The notes beneath the pieces were generated by a model. That model did no database searches and was not told the origin of the DNA. It saw only the letters and a list, made by a program, of their open reading frames with translations. Of a stretch of 64,000 bases of DNA, positions 61,617-64,000 are shown in pieces. This stretch comes from Canna indica. Its lineage: Eukaryota; Streptophyta; Magnoliopsida; Zingiberales; Cannaceae. The stretch lies in assembly GCA_034359265.1 (NCBI GenBank), contig CP136895.1, forward strand, positions 1,056,501 to 1,120,500, written 5' to 3'. Both the position numbers and the translations under genes were made by a program. Positions within the stretch are counted from its first letter, which is position 1; each line of letters opens with the position of its first letter.

Positions 61617-61878
61617 ATATAATTGATAAAATTGAAAACAATTACCATGAATAAACAAGGAATGACTAGTAGTAATTCAACATCAGATGGAGAATAAAAA
61701 TAGTTATTCGTTATTTTTAAAACCCAACGAAAAAGTAATAGGAATATATATAATTGATAAAATTGAAAACAATTACCATGAATAAACAAGGAATGACTAG
61801 TAGTAATTCAACATCAGATGGAGAATAGAAATAGTTATTCCTTATTTTTAAAACCCAACGAAAAAGTAATAGGAATAT
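61617..61878. repeat. Near-perfect 131-bp tandem duplication
   Basis: The unit from aattgataaaattgaaaac through ggaatgactagtagtaattc and aacatcagatggagaat to aaagtaataggaatatat occurs at about 61617-61747 and 61748-61878. Only a few bases differ (for example tattcgtt against tattcctt). It creates an internally duplicated spurious ORF at 61607-61789. Confidence 0.85.
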
Positions 61879-62540
61879 ATAAGAAATATCTATTTCGATT
61901 TTTGCTTATTTTTCGATGCCCTGTGTAAATAGTAGTACGATTCCTTTTTCTCTAGGACTTGAGTCACTGCTATGAACTTCATTGTATCGAGGAAGAGAAG
62001 ATAGGAACGCAAAGTTCGCACCACAGCTGGTGAAAATGCACCTTTGGTGCAACTAGTTCTACTTCATCTAGTCCTTGAATAACATCAGATATCATTGTCT
62101 TGACAAAAACAACCCAGGATTATTGTCAATCTTAATCCTGTGGATGGATTCAAATGCATGCGGCCACATATTGCCTTTAAGATTAGTGCTCATAAGAATA
62201 AAGTGTTCTTCATGGAACAACCAGATGAGTAAGATTAGCAACAATACACTGCACTGCACTGAATTGTTTTCATGCACAACTTTTGTTGAACGATTATCAA
62301 CCTAAACATTGTAAGTTTTTGGCTGCAGTGGCAAACATTCAATAGATGGTGCATCACCGCATGATTTATGGAGATTTTATGAAAACAGGAGTCTGGGAAT
62401 GTTCGTTCTGCGTACCATGATTGGCATACAACTTTATTGTCAACAGCAAGCATAGACATGCAAGCTCACCAGCCTCAATAATATATATATATAAATATGT
62501 CGACGACCAGCTTGTCACCTCAAGAGAAACTAATCTGAAT

Positions 62541-62596
62541 CTATCTTGCCATGATATGCTTTGGTAACAGCTGAACAGAAATCAGCTTGTCCCTAG
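62541..62596 (-). CDS. Possible terminal exon of a minus-strand gene extending rightwards
   Basis: Reading the minus strand, a TGATGCAG acceptor at about 62598-62597 precedes an open stretch RDKLISVQLLPKHIMAR and a stop at 62541-62543 (56 nt, entering in phase 1). No matching upstream exon could be joined with confidence. Open minus-strand patches at about 63190-63380 and 63505-63655 (the latter with DEVAKG and a GTAAGA donor) may belong to the same gene or be chance. The product is not recognised. Confidence 0.22.
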
Positions 62597-62753
62597 CTGC
62601 ATCAAAACGGAGAAGTTAGTTTCAACTAGAACGAAGTTTAATAAAGTGCTGAGCTGCTCTAAAATTATAGATGATCAAATGGTAATTAAAAGGCAATAGT
62701 AAAACAATACCAACAGGGAATATACAAAGAATGAAATTGGAAGCACAAGGCCA

Positions 62754-62958
62754 ACTGTGCTAGTCACAGTTGGTGGCAACATTTTATAAGTTACCTAGAG
62801 ACCAGTAGGTCCCCTTTGTGTGAATTTTCCACTTTGTGTGGTTTGTAATATCCTTCCGCGTGTGGAAGTGATCTTGGATGTTTATCCAATCATGAACTTG
62901 ATAGTATTCTTAATTCTCATTCTAGAAATGAACTCGCTATCTTTGACACAAAAAAAAA
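62754..62958 (+). mobile_element. 205-bp non-LTR insertion (SINE or heavily truncated LINE) with 16-bp target duplication
   Basis: The segment is flanked by the perfect 16-bp direct repeat tggaagcacaaggcca (62738-62753 and 62959-62974) and ends in an A-rich tail (cacaaaaaaaaa). That is the mark of target-primed retroposition. The body contains tgtgtggtttgtaatatcc and aatgaactcgctatctttg. No clear tRNA-like A and B boxes were seen, so a very short LINE 3' end is as likely as a SINE. Confidence 0.75.
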
Positions 62959-62974
62959 TGGAAGCACAAGGCCA

Positions 62975-64000
62975 CAAGGACAACGAAAAAATGAATTAGG
63001 TCTTAGAACCTACACAGTCAATTTAATCTCCAAAATATGAACAATTGTGCCAATTCTTGCACATTTAAATATACAAAGGCAAGTTTATAATAAATATAAA
63101 GTAACAATTAATTATGAAAAAAATAGACAATGAATATGATGATGTACATAAACTATAAGCTACAAAGTGGAAAGAGCTATGTGCATAAGTAATGGGCTTT
63201 GTATCTTAGATGTACGAACAAAACTACTATGGAACCCTCCCCTTTTGTTAAACAACTAACAAGTGCACAAATCCTGGGTAAATTTCCAAGCATTGCAGAA
63301 ATAATCCTAGAACGAATGACCTCAGGGAACTTGTCAAGGAAATGTAAAATGGTTACATATCCTATGGATCATTCATCAAGAGTAACCCCTTAAGAATTTG
63401 GCAATGTTTATTCAAACATTCACAGGTTTGAATGATAAGCACACCTTGTTGACAAAGCAAGTGGTTCACATAATGCCTAGGATGATCATGGGAAAACAGG
63501 AAGTAGAAAGTCTTACGCCTTTCGCAACTTCATCCTTAAGAAAGAGCTTAACTAACCCGGTTTCCGTGAAAGAAATCAAACAACTAACTCTATCCCCACA
63601 ATAGAAATGATGTTCTAAGTCCTCACACATGAGTCCTTTTGAGAAGGTTCATTATGTATCATCCGTGTCAATCCAAAAAATGTGTACATTCACCCACTTT
63701 GCCCACGGAAAAACCAGATAGAAAAACTACATAAACTTATAGCTCAGCATCATTTAATAGCATATAAAATAGGCATGGGTTACTATATACAGCAAAAAGA
63801 ATTAGAACTATGACAAGATATCATGACGGATTAGTTGGAATATGGTAAATTCAAAATCGTTCAGATTCTCCGGAATAAACACCAAAAGGCAAAGCATTGG
63901 CCACCATCATGCTTTAAGAATAAATGTTCTCGCCTACCAATTCCCTTCAGATAGAAATCTTTAGATAAAATGACTGAAAGTTCCAACTAATCGCTTCAAA
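62975..64000. other. Right end of window, no gene recognised
   Basis: AT-rich with two short plus-strand ORFs (63199-63393 and 63398-63604) separated by a few bases. Neither shows a domain or splice context. Minus-strand open patches at about 63190-63380 and 63505-63655 are equally uncertain. It may be intron or flank of a gene beyond the window. Confidence 0.35.

Noticed and set aside
62780..62860. Short minus-strand exon beginning MLPPTVTSTVGLVLP
   Set aside because: The stretch straddles the border of the 205-bp retroposed insertion and its target duplication, so it cannot be a conserved exon.

Overview
This is a flowering-plant nuclear window. It is AT-rich, its genes are split by many short exons and long introns, and plant-specific families and plant transposable elements are present. 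The GC-rich first exon of MSRA and the Sirevirus-like LTR lean towards a monocot, but that is inference. No tRNA, rRNA, CRISPR array or prokaryotic feature was seen.

Seven protein-coding genes can be rebuilt from splice sites that keep frame and from family matches. (1) Positions 1-1543, minus strand: 5' part of a GATA zinc-finger transcription factor that runs off the window. (2) 14861-32665, minus: complete 20-exon ALG12 mannosyltransferase of the ER N-glycan pathway, 498 residues. (3) 34281-38091, minus: complete 8-exon Rab1/RABD2 GTPase, 203 residues. (4) 40979-44348, plus: complete two-exon peptide methionine sulfoxide reductase A, 203 residues. (5) 47101-52605, plus: complete 9-exon ELMO/CED-12 domain protein, 261 residues. 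(6) 53397-57309, minus: complete 4-exon nucleoside diphosphate kinase 1, 148 residues. (7) 59001-60739, minus: complete 5-exon SHAQKYF-type single-repeat MYB factor, 308 residues. These look like unrelated housekeeping and regulatory genes that happen to be neighbours. Rab1 and MSRA diverge, and ELMO and NDPK converge.

Most of the rest is repeat. There are at least three hAT-type MITEs with 8-bp target duplications (9033-9444, 47452-48028, 55775-56249) and a probable fourth (4560-4997). Other elements are a long-TIR element with a GC-rich minisatellite core (6333-7779), a second TIR element (about 10430-11345) and a Tourist-like candidate (11929-12634). ALG12 introns hold a Sirevirus-like LTR, two head-to-head TRIM elements forming a palindrome, and a 5'-truncated L1-type LINE with a 17-bp target duplication. 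An NDPK intron holds a roughly 2.5-kb solo LTR with a nested hAT MITE. A 205-bp non-LTR insertion lies at 62754-62958. Several local tandem duplications occur, one of which triplicated a splice acceptor in the ELMO gene.

I found no convincing undescribed multi-gene system. The most unusual items are the structural oddities listed in the findings.
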